Assembly: GCA_030442055.1 (NCBI GenBank)
Contig: JAUJEB010000002.1
Span: 302,883-366,882 of the forward strand
Direction of reading: 5' to 3'
Length of the DNA stretch: 64,000 bases
Source of the DNA: Agaribacillus aureus
GTDB taxonomy: Bacteria > Bacteroidota > Bacteroidia > Cytophagales > Cyclobacteriaceae
Part shown: one piece after another, positions 45,277 to 52,802 of the stretch
Numbering within the stretch: the first letter of the stretch is position 1
How the letters are laid out: each line of letters begins with the position of its first letter
Program-made: the position numbers and the translations under genes
Notes under the pieces: generated by a model
Database searches by the model: none
What the model was told of the DNA's origin: nothing
The model's input: the letters and a program-made list of their open reading frames with translations, nothing else

Positions 45277-46734
45277 CTAGTTTTCACTGGCATAACCCTC
45301 GTTTTGTTTGAGAACACCATTACTCAGATCGATCTCGCGCTGGGGTATTGGAAAATAGTAATGTTTTGGTTTTATAAAAACTCTGGGCGGGTCAAATTGT
45401 CCCCTGTCTTCACCGTAGATTTGCACAATATCCACAATGCCCGCTTTATCCCATCTCATCAGGTCCTGATGCCGCTGGTTTTCACCGAACAACTCCACAC
45501 GCCTTTCATGAATTAGTTCAGGCATTCCCGCGTTAGCAACCGGTGGCATACCCACTCTGTCTCTGACGGCATTTATTTCCGTATCTCCAGCGCCATTTCC
45601 GCTCAATCTTATCTTGGCTTCTGCCACGATCAAATAAACGTCTGCAGCTCTGAGAATAGGTACATTTTGATTTTGATCCAAATTTCCATCGGCTGTGAAC
45701 GTGGCATATTTATTTTGACCGAAGCCGGTAGCTGTTAAATCCGCCGTGAATTCCGATATGCCGTTGGCACCCCGATCCACCATATCACCGGGTTGCCAGA
45801 TGGAATAGCCAAGTCGAGGATCCCCGGGTTCAAATTCGTCTACAATATCCTGTGTGGGATTGTGAAAATCCCATCCTCCCCAAGGCCTCGGGGCAATGTA
45901 GTATTGGGGAACATCGGCCCAGTTCGCCGAACCCTGGGCAGCAAAGAGCATTTCAGGGTTGTTTTCCGTGGAAGGTGTGAAATTGTCCCTGAAGTTTGCA
46001 GCTAACGGATACGGTCCGTTGACAACATTGGTACCGGCAGTAATTGCTTCATTAAATTTTTCCTGGTACAAGTATAGCTTGGCCAACAACCCATTGGCTG
46101 TTCCTTTATTGGGTCTACCCAAATCACTGTCCGCATGCATCTCCGGCAATAAATTGACCGCTTCTATCAGGTCTGATTCTACCAAAGCCTGCACCTCGGC
46201 CAGTGTTGACTTGGGCACGTTGAAATTGCTTTCCTTTACATTTTCCTCTGTAATCAAGGGAACGCCACCGTAGATTAAAGAAAATCGCCAGTACCCAAAG
46301 GCCCTGATGAAATGAGCCTCACCGAGAATCCTGTTCTTCAAAGTAGCATCCATCTCAATGTCCGGGACGTTGATAAGGACGGCATTGGCCCTTGTAATCA
46401 TTTCATATTTATTTTTCCAACCTGCTCTTACCCCATTATTGCTTGGTGTTAGGGTAAAATTTTCCATGGCTTCTTCATAACCATGATCTCCGGCCCTGTA
46501 CAAATCGTCGGAGCAGTTATCGAATACATTTTCGCTATGCCCAAAAGCGGCCTCTTCCCTCAACGGGGTATACATGGCATTGGCAGCGGCAATGGCGTCA
46601 TCTGCATTTCTCCAGAAATTGGCTGAGGTAGATTCCCCGTAAGGTGTCGTTTCGAGTAAATCGCCGTCACAGCCATTAAAAAATACCGCCAGGCAGATAA
46701 ATGGAATGAGGTAGCTATTTTTTATATTTTTCAT
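45277..46734 (-). CDS. SusD/RagB-like nutrient-binding lipoprotein of locus 2
   Basis: This surface lipoprotein has about 485 residues. The start at 46734 gives MKNIKNSYLIPFICLAVFFNGC, a clean lipoprotein signal; the longer in-frame start overlaps susC and is rejected. The mature N-terminus CDGDLLETTPYGESTSANFWRNADDAIAAANAMYTPL is the classic RagB/SusD pattern. Helices (AHFIRAFGYWRFSLIYGGVPLITEE) and the C-terminal NAVRDRVGMPPV, LIHERRVELFGENQRHQDLMRW and YFPIPQREIDLS signatures are all present. It pairs with the SusC encoded 46 bp upstream. It is a different subfamily from the locus 1 SusD, so the two loci are not simple duplicates. Confidence 0.95.
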   Translation of the reverse strand: MKNIKNSYLIPFICLAVFFNGCDGDLLETTPYGESTSANFWRNADDAIAAANAMYTPLREEAAFGHSENVFDNCSDDLYRAGDHGYEEAMENFTLTPSNNGVRAGWKNKYEMITRANAVLINVPDIEMDATLKNRILGEAHFIRAFGYWRFSLIYGGVPLITEENVKESNFNVPKSTLAEVQALVESDLIEAVNLLPEMHADSDLGRPNKGTANGLLAKLYLYQEKFNEAITAGTNVVNGPYPLAANFRDNFTPSTENNPEMLFAAQGSANWADVPQYYIAPRPWGGWDFHNPTQDIVDEFEPGDPRLGYSIWQPGDMVDRGANGISEFTADLTATGFGQNKYATFTADGNLDQNQNVPILRAADVYLIVAEAKIRLSGNGAGDTEINAVRDRVGMPPVANAGMPELIHERRVELFGENQRHQDLMRWDKAGIVDIVQIYGEDRGQFDPPRVFIKPKHYYFPIPQREIDLSNGVLKQNEGYASEN

Positions 46735-46780
46735 TGTGATTTCAATTTTATATTTTAAGTAAACCGGACCAAACATTAAA

Positions 46781-49700
46781 CTAAAAGCCAACATTAACAC
46801 CTATCAGGAATGTTCTGGCTTGAGGAAACTGAGCGAAGTCAACGTTTTGCTGTAAGTTTCCATCTGTTAATCCCAACTCAGGGTCAAACCCGGAATAACC
46901 GGTAATGGTAAATACATTCTGTCCGGTCACATAAAAGCGCAACCGGGAAAGTCCGATTTTTTCAATAGTAGCCGTAGGCAGCGTATAGCCTATGATCAGG
47001 TTCTTTAAACGGAAAAAGTCTCCCGATTCCAGGAACAGATCAGATGTTCGATGATTCAAATTCGTACGTAGCGTAGATACTCTTGGAATGTCATTGCTCG
47101 TATTCGGGCCGGTCCATCGACCGGTGATATCCGAATATAAATTAAAAGGATAAGATGCGTCAAGCCCCTGCATTCTGTCTGCATTGTAAATTTCCACCCC
47201 ACCAACACCTAAAAAGAACATGGTTACATCAAATGCCTTGTATCTGATATTGGCATTAATTCCGTAAGTGACCTTTGGGTGCGGACTGCCAATGATTTCC
47301 CTGTCCTGATCATCGATCACATTGTCGTTGTTGAGGTCTTTGAACCGGACGTCACCAGGTACCGCGCCGGGTTGCTCGGCATGGCTATCAATCTCATCCT
47401 GTGTCTGGAAAAGTCCATCGGCCCGCCAGCCGTAAAAAGTACCAATTGGGTTTCCTTCATAAGTTCTGGTGATCTCCTGGTTCGGGCGGCCGTAAAGGCG
47501 GGATGCCAAAAAGCTGCCATCCACCAATTTAACCACTTCATTGTCTATAAAAGCGGCATTGGCGTCAATGCTGTAGCTAAACGCTCCTTTGGTTTCCCGC
47601 CAGCCAAGTTCGACTTCCAATCCCTTATTTCTAACCTGTCCGACATTGAGGAAAGGCGAAGGATTATTACCCTGGGCGCCGATGGTTGGTGGGGAAAGCA
47701 GCATGTCTTCTGTATCCTTGATGAAGTAATTAAAATTCGAGATCAACCGGTTATCCAGGAAACCTATAGAGACACCGATGTTGGTCATAATCACCGTTTC
47801 CCAGGAAATATTTTCGTTGGCAAAACTTGACTGGTTGGCCCCCACTACCTGGTTACTGCCATCCGGGCCAAAAGAATATCTTTGACCCCGGCTAATTCTT
47901 GCCAAATATTGCAGCCTGTCAACATTCTGATTTCCGAGCTCGCCCCACCCGCCGGTTATTTTCAAATCACTGATCAGGGGTACATCAAAGAAGGGTTCGT
48001 CGGATACCCGCCATCCCACTGAAAAGGCTGGGAAAACCCCTGCTCTGTTGCCATCGGCAAATCTTGAAGATTCATCTGACCTCACTGTGGCTGTCAATAA
48101 ATACTTATCTTTCCACGCATAATTCAACCTTCCAAATACAGATCTTAATCCGTCATGCGACTTAAACTCGTCGGTGCGGTTGGCATCGCCTGTACTCAGG
48201 AAACGCTGGCTGGGATCCTCGTCAGGCAGGTTTGTGGCACTGGCGCTAAACCCTTGGGAATCGAATGATTGCTGTGTATATCCTCCGGTAAATCCGACCC
48301 TGTGGTCTTCGCCAAACGTTTTATCATAAGAAAGAAAATATTCCATCAGAAATGAAAAGTCCTGCGAATAGTTTCTGCGCGCCGAATTGATCGTTCGCTG
48401 TCTTATCTGGTTCAAAACCTGAGGAAAAAATACCCGGTCATCATGAATATTGCCATCTACGCCAAAATTGGCTTTGAATTTCAAACCATCCATAATCGAA
48501 ACTTCAGCAGTTACATTACCCAGAAGCCTCGTATCGCGGTTATCTGCATCATTGGCATCTACCTCAAACAAGGGGTTATTAATATCTCCAAATTCACTAC
48601 TGATTTGTGAGGAACTAAAATTCCCATCGGCATCCCGCACTGGAAGGCCCGGATGAAAACGTATGGCACTCCAGATTAACCCACTTTGTGCTGAGTTGGT
48701 ATTAAATGCATTGCTGGACCTGGTCGACAGCACCATATTCTGCCCAAGGTTGAGCCATTTTGTTACCTGGTGACCTGAATTCACCCGTAAAGTAAACCGG
48801 TCTGCTTCGGATTTTTTAATGATACCCTCTTCATTGTAATAACCCAGTGCAACCAGGAAAGATGATTTTTCATTTCCTCCGGTAATAGAAAGATCAATAT
48901 TCTGTGTTTTCCCGGTGGTAAAAAGTTCATCTTGCCAGTCGGTTCGCTGGGTTTGATATTGAGTGTCTTCCCAAATAGGATTTACCGGGATACCGTCATT
49001 GGCATATCTTTCCCTTTTGATTTCTGCCAGCGTGGCAGCATCCAGCACGTCCACCGTCTTAATGACGTTAGAGACACCTGTATACATATCAATGTTCAGG
49101 TTCAGCGCCCGCTCATCGGCACCTCTTTTGGTCGTCACAATGACCACCCCATTAGCTGCCCTGGTTCCATAAATAGCCGAAGCTGAAGCATCTTTTAATA
49201 CCTCGACTGATTCAATATTATTCGGGTTGATACCGTCAATATTTTGTGTCGGAATTCCGTCCACGATATAAAGTGGTTCAGAATTGTTAACAGTACCGGC
49301 TCCTCTGATCCTTATCGATGTTGACGCTCCCGGCGCGCCGCCGTTGGGCACCACCTGAACACCGGCTATCCTTCCCTGCAAGGCTTTATCCACGCCGGAA
49401 ACAGGAAGATTTCTGAAATCTTCTCCTTTCACCGAAGAAATGGCGCCGGTGACATCTTTTTTCTCCGTAGTACCATAACCTACTACCACTACTTCATCCA
49501 AAGATCTAATATCCTGCACCATGGTAATATCGACTCTGCTTCTGCCAGCTACCGATACTTCTTCAGGCATATAACCTACAAATGAAAAAACCAGTATGGC
49601 ATTTTCATCTGCTACCAGCAACCGGTACGTTCCTTCTGCGTCTGTAATGACGCCGTTGTTTGTTCCTTTCTCTAAAATAGCCACACCTGGGAGTGACTCT

Positions 49701-50140
49701 CCGGTATGATCCTTGACGGTACCGGTCACCTCAAATTGCGGCTGCAGGATATCAATGACGGTAGGCGCCTTTTTATTGGGTTTTATCTTTTTGACCGTAA
49801 TGGTTTCATTAACTCTTTTAAAATGTAGTCTTGTTTGTAAGGACACCTCTTTTAAAAGCTCGTTCATGTACCAGTCCTTTTTGCGTAGAACAACAGATTT
49901 GTTTTCTACCTCGTTTTTGGAATAAGCAAACAAAAAATTGCTGTTTTGCTCAATCTCGGTCAAAAAGTGGAAAAAGCTTTTTTGACCCAATGTCATTTCA
50001 ACTTTAATCTCATCTAGCTTTTGCCGCTGCGCACTGGAGTTTTCACTTTTGGCAAAGGCGAAAAATGAGAATTGCATGACCATCGCATAAAATGTAAATT
50101 TTGACATGCGAATAAAATGTTTTTGTAACTTTGCATTCAT
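46781..50140 (-). CDS. SusC/RagA-type TonB-linked outer-membrane protein of locus 2, with STN domain
   Basis: This 1119-residue glycan importer has a signal region (about 1-38), an STN domain (about 45-115: EVEMTLGQKSFFHFLTEIEQNSNFLFAYS-like strand-helix pattern ending FKRVNETITVKKI) and a carboxypeptidase-regulatory-like domain (about 133-220: FEVTGTVKDHTGESLPGVAILEKG). The SusC hallmark is DEVVVVGYGTTEKKDVTGAISSV. The plug has LQGRIAGVQVVPNGGAPGASTSIRIRGAGTV and VEVLKDASASAIYGTRAANGVVIVTTKRG, and the barrel ends FLIGVNVGF. The STN domain links it to the FecR protein encoded upstream. An alternative start is 50107. Everything needed for function appears intact. Confidence 0.96.
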   Translation of the reverse strand: MNAKLQKHFIRMSKFTFYAMVMQFSFFAFAKSENSSAQRQKLDEIKVEMTLGQKSFFHFLTEIEQNSNFLFAYSKNEVENKSVVLRKKDWYMNELLKEVSLQTRLHFKRVNETITVKKIKPNKKAPTVIDILQPQFEVTGTVKDHTGESLPGVAILEKGTNNGVITDAEGTYRLLVADENAILVFSFVGYMPEEVSVAGRSRVDITMVQDIRSLDEVVVVGYGTTEKKDVTGAISSVKGEDFRNLPVSGVDKALQGRIAGVQVVPNGGAPGASTSIRIRGAGTVNNSEPLYIVDGIPTQNIDGINPNNIESVEVLKDASASAIYGTRAANGVVIVTTKRGADERALNLNIDMYTGVSNVIKTVDVLDAATLAEIKRERYANDGIPVNPIWEDTQYQTQRTDWQDELFTTGKTQNIDLSITGGNEKSSFLVALGYYNEEGIIKKSEADRFTLRVNSGHQVTKWLNLGQNMVLSTRSSNAFNTNSAQSGLIWSAIRFHPGLPVRDADGNFSSSQISSEFGDINNPLFEVDANDADNRDTRLLGNVTAEVSIMDGLKFKANFGVDGNIHDDRVFFPQVLNQIRQRTINSARRNYSQDFSFLMEYFLSYDKTFGEDHRVGFTGGYTQQSFDSQGFSASATNLPDEDPSQRFLSTGDANRTDEFKSHDGLRSVFGRLNYAWKDKYLLTATVRSDESSRFADGNRAGVFPAFSVGWRVSDEPFFDVPLISDLKITGGWGELGNQNVDRLQYLARISRGQRYSFGPDGSNQVVGANQSSFANENISWETVIMTNIGVSIGFLDNRLISNFNYFIKDTEDMLLSPPTIGAQGNNPSPFLNVGQVRNKGLEVELGWRETKGAFSYSIDANAAFIDNEVVKLVDGSFLASRLYGRPNQEITRTYEGNPIGTFYGWRADGLFQTQDEIDSHAEQPGAVPGDVRFKDLNNDNVIDDQDREIIGSPHPKVTYGINANIRYKAFDVTMFFLGVGGVEIYNADRMQGLDASYPFNLYSDITGRWTGPNTSNDIPRVSTLRTNLNHRTSDLFLESGDFFRLKNLIIGYTLPTATIEKIGLSRLRFYVTGQNVFTITGYSGFDPELGLTDGNLQQNVDFAQFPQARTFLIGVNVGF

Positions 50141-50173
50141 ACGGTTTTTGATTTGTTCAGAAACTAAATTTCA

Positions 50174-50217
50174 GGAGGCTGAGCCAGTACTATCGCCAAA
50201 AAGTCTACTCAGCTTCC
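50174..50217 (-). promoter_or_regulatory. Hairpin between fecR and susC of locus 2
   Basis: GGAGGCTGAG (50174-50183) pairs with CTCAGCTTCC (50208-50217), 10 pairs including one G-U in one strand's RNA, around a 24-nt loop. It lies in the 104-bp gap just before the susC start. A mRNA processing or stability hairpin that lets susC outpace fecR is plausible. This is inference. Confidence 0.35.
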
Positions 50218-50244
50218 TTCTTAATTATTATTAACTCACATTAA

Positions 50245-51216
50245 TTACTTGATTATTATTTCCTTTTCATTTATTTCATAGTCAAATTCATAGTTAAAGG
50301 ATATACTTTTCATGACTGTCTCTAAAGTCTGATTTTGAAACCTCGCTGTAAATCTTTTTTCTCTGTCGATATTTGCGAGCACCTTAAATTTCACATCGTA
50401 CCACCTGGACAACTGCTTAAATATTTTTTCTATTGACTCATCTTCGAAAACCAAATGCTGATCTTTCCATCCAAATACCAGCTCTCTGTCAAAATTCACC
50501 AGCTTATTAAATAACTTGTCTTTAATGGAATAAACCAGCATTTCATTTTTAAGTATAAAGTGCTCATCGGAATCATCTCTATCCGACACACTTACCTTGC
50601 CGGTGTTGACTGCGACAGAAACGTTTTCTTCATCGTCATAGCAGCGTACATTAAAAGAGGTGCCTAAAACCGCCACATTGGTTGCGTTGGTTTCGACGAT
50701 AAATGGTTTTGAGGCATCCTCAACGACATCAAAAAAGGCCTCCCCTTCCAAAAACACCTTTCTCACCGCTCCATCATAAGACTCCTCAGTGACCAGCCTG
50801 CTATCCGAATTAAGCACTACCTCTGTTCCATCAGGCAATTTCATTCTTAACTTCTGACCGGGTAATGCCACTCTTTCTATTTTGGCTGAACGGTGTTCGA
50901 CTTTGTTATTTTCATTTTGCTGATTTAGCCTGACTATGAGAAAAGTGGCTGTCAAAACCACTGCTAAAGCCGCTGCTACCTTAATAAATGAAGAAAAAAT
51001 ACCTCCCTTTCTTGGTTTAGCTTCTGACGCGCCTACAATATTGTGATAAATACTTCTTTTTGATCTTTCGATGTCCGAAGTTTTTAGCGACCATTCAGCC
51101 ACCATATTTTCAAAAACTTTCCTGTTAACTTTATCTTTTTGTAGCCATTCAGTCAGTTGTTGCTTCTCTGCTTCTGTCAGGTTTTTGTTAAGATATTTAA
51201 ATATGAGGTACTCCAT
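50245..51216 (-). CDS. FecR family anti-sigma factor of locus 2
   Basis: This 323-residue single-pass membrane protein has a cytoplasmic N-terminus (EYLIFKYLNKNLTEAEKQQLTEWLQKDKVNRKVFE), which is the FecR N-terminal helical domain. A membrane helix lies at about 77-97 (AAALAVVLTATFLIVRL). The periplasmic FecR domain follows (ALPGQKLRMKLPDGTEVVLNSDSRL, GEAFFDVVED, VAVLGTSFNVRCY), then DUF4974 (HLVFEDESIEKIFKQLSRWYDVKFKVL). It lies between the sigma gene and susC, in the usual order, and should sequester that sigma factor until the STN domain signals. Confidence 0.94.
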   Translation of the reverse strand: MEYLIFKYLNKNLTEAEKQQLTEWLQKDKVNRKVFENMVAEWSLKTSDIERSKRSIYHNIVGASEAKPRKGGIFSSFIKVAAALAVVLTATFLIVRLNQQNENNKVEHRSAKIERVALPGQKLRMKLPDGTEVVLNSDSRLVTEESYDGAVRKVFLEGEAFFDVVEDASKPFIVETNATNVAVLGTSFNVRCYDDEENVSVAVNTGKVSVSDRDDSDEHFILKNEMLVYSIKDKLFNKLVNFDRELVFGWKDQHLVFEDESIEKIFKQLSRWYDVKFKVLANIDREKRFTARFQNQTLETVMKSISFNYEFDYEINEKEIIIK

Positions 51217-51364
51217 TTATCAATTGGATCATTGAATTCTTTTTCAGATATATAATGGAGAGTATAGTTTGCTGGACTTCCCCTATGCCCTACAGGAAAT
51301 TTATCATTTTAGAAATTTTTCAGAACTTTATTAAAAATATAACAACAATAAGAAGAAAAAATTA

Positions 51365-52003
51365 TCAGTTTATCAGAACGGAGCATAATACAATCAGGAT
51401 CATTCCGATCTCCTGAACCAATTGTAAATGCATATCGGAGTGGTCAAAATATTTAGCCAGTTGATCTTTTATTCTGCCAAGCGCCTTGCAGATATGATTT
51501 TCGATGGTTTTTTTTGAAATCTGCAATTCCCTGGAAACTTCCGCGTGTGACATGCCCTGGTTTTTTACCATGTCATAAACCAGGGAGCAATGGGGCGGCA
51601 AATCGCGAATAGCCTCGGCGACAATTTTTTGTAATTCGTGACCGAGCAGCAGGCTTTCCGGGTCAATAGTATCGGTGAGACCAAGGGAGTCTTCGAGCTT
51701 AGCATGTAAAAAATTGTCTGACTCCTTGGAAAGTGTCCTGACAGCCGTATGCTTTACAGCACTATATAGATAAGAATCCAGATCTTTGATTGTCAGGTGT
51801 CCATTTTTCGCTTTCCAAATATTCAAAAAAACTTCCTCGACAACATCTTCGGCCAGATCTTTCGATTTGGTGATCGCAAAAGCATTCCGGTACAGGCGCT
51901 CAAAGTATTCATCATAAACTTTTTCAAACCAACATTTGAAGGGTATTGGATCCGATATATTATTGATTTTACTTTTTGTATTCATTTGTATAGGTCCGGA
52001 CAC
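51365..52003 (-). CDS. RNA polymerase ECF sigma factor of locus 2
   Basis: This 212-residue ECF factor of the Bacteroidota SusCD-linked type has region 2 with FEKVYDEYFERLYRNAFAITKSKDLAEDVVEEVFLNIWKAK, and region 4 with DLPPHCSLVYDMVKNQGMSHAEVSRELQISKKTIENHICKALGRIKDQL. The last 18 residues are strikingly hydrophobic (EIGMILIVLCSVLIN), a feature seen in several of these sigma factors and possibly a membrane-proximal anchor. The ATG at 51985 is an alternative start. It heads the locus 2 cascade; the promoter must lie in the long gap beyond 52003. Confidence 0.92.
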   Translation of the reverse strand: MSGPIQMNTKSKINNISDPIPFKCWFEKVYDEYFERLYRNAFAITKSKDLAEDVVEEVFLNIWKAKNGHLTIKDLDSYLYSAVKHTAVRTLSKESDNFLHAKLEDSLGLTDTIDPESLLLGHELQKIVAEAIRDLPPHCSLVYDMVKNQGMSHAEVSRELQISKKTIENHICKALGRIKDQLAKYFDHSDMHLQLVQEIGMILIVLCSVLIN

Positions 52004-52173
52004 TGTATCAACCGTCAGGCAGCGCCTGTCACTCAGGGTATTGAATATTCATTTAATCACGCAGAACCAAAAATCTATATTAAAACCGGATGGCACTTGT
52101 CCCTTTAAAACATAGTTTTTCAGAACATTTCCAATTTTATTAACATAAATTTTTATTCTATATAGACAAAATT

Positions 52174-52341
52174 ATGATAATAATCAAATTCGGGAATATG
52201 ATGGAAGGTATCAATAAAAAAGTCATTTTTCAGAAACCTGTGCTCAAACTCAGTAGGAAAAACATCGACTCTTCAGTCATTTCCCAAACCTTGACCACAC
52301 CACCAACAGCAATTTTAAAGCATCAGGCCACCACCGATTAA
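52174..52341 (+). CDS. Possible 55-residue precursor-like peptide
   Basis: A plus-strand ORF (in-frame ATGs at 52174, 52198 and 52201) encodes a peptide whose middle reads KPVLKLSRKNIDSSVI. This resembles the LxLxKxxIxxL leader motif of Bacteroidota class I lanthipeptide-type precursors. The C-terminal part is rich in Thr and Ser (SQTLTTPPTAILKHQATTD) but has no Cys, so a lanthionine product is impossible as it stands, and no modification enzyme is encoded in the window. A chance ORF is quite possible. Confidence 0.2.
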   Translation: MIIIKFGNMMEGINKKVIFQKPVLKLSRKNIDSSVISQTLTTPPTAILKHQATTD

Positions 52342-52449
52342 TTTTCTCATGTCAGCAGACCAAAATTGCTGTTAGCCCCTATTCTCCGAGGTTAAAATCA
52401 ATTCCTGAATTTATAAAATTTAGGAGCAAAATCAAGGGGCTTTCCCCAT

Positions 52450-52469
52450 TCGTGCAAACCTTTGCACGA
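52450..52469. promoter_or_regulatory. Perfect dyad TCGTGCAAA-cc-TTTGCACGA
   Basis: Nine-bp perfect inverted arms flank a 2-bp centre, the usual format of a LacI- or AraC-type operator or a similar dimeric regulator. It lies 447 bp upstream of the locus 2 sigma start and 334 bp beyond the end of the DUF5060 gene. No regulator gene is adjacent. The function is unknown. Confidence 0.4.
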
Positions 52470-52802
52470 GCCATATTTGAGAGAGAAACACATGCCGGGT
52501 TAAAGTTTTTTTCCGTGGTAAGGTCCGGGATTTATTGAAAATAATGCACAGAGTTACAAAATTGCCAGCATGGATGTTTTTGCTTGCTACAATTTCAAAG
52601 TGTTTATATAAAATGATTGATAACCTTTCATTATTAAAATTCTAAGCGAACGTATACTATATATGGAATTAGTAACAATTATTTAATATACATCAATCCG
52701 CCATAAATAGTAAAATTCAGGCCACATCAAAAACAGATAGCACAGACACCACTGATTCAGGCGAGTGTTTTATAAATCAACAGGTCGGTTCAGAAATAAT
52801 CT

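Larger units (their letters stand above)
52004..52802. other. 799-bp intergenic region upstream of locus 2
   Basis: This long AT-rich region lies between the end of the DUF5060 gene and the start of the locus 2 sigma gene, both on the minus strand. It contains the possible 55-residue plus-strand ORF at 52174-52341, the dyad at 52450-52469, a lone GTATAC at 52652-52657 and a 13-mer (TGCCAGCATGGAT near 52563) shared with the amt upstream region. No larger ORF is seen. Confidence 0.55.

Noticed and set aside
47279..47830. 183-codon plus-strand ORF inside the locus 2 susC gene
   Set aside because: It is antisense to a clear SusC coding frame with full domain match; the composition is that of a shadow frame and it has no recognisable domain.
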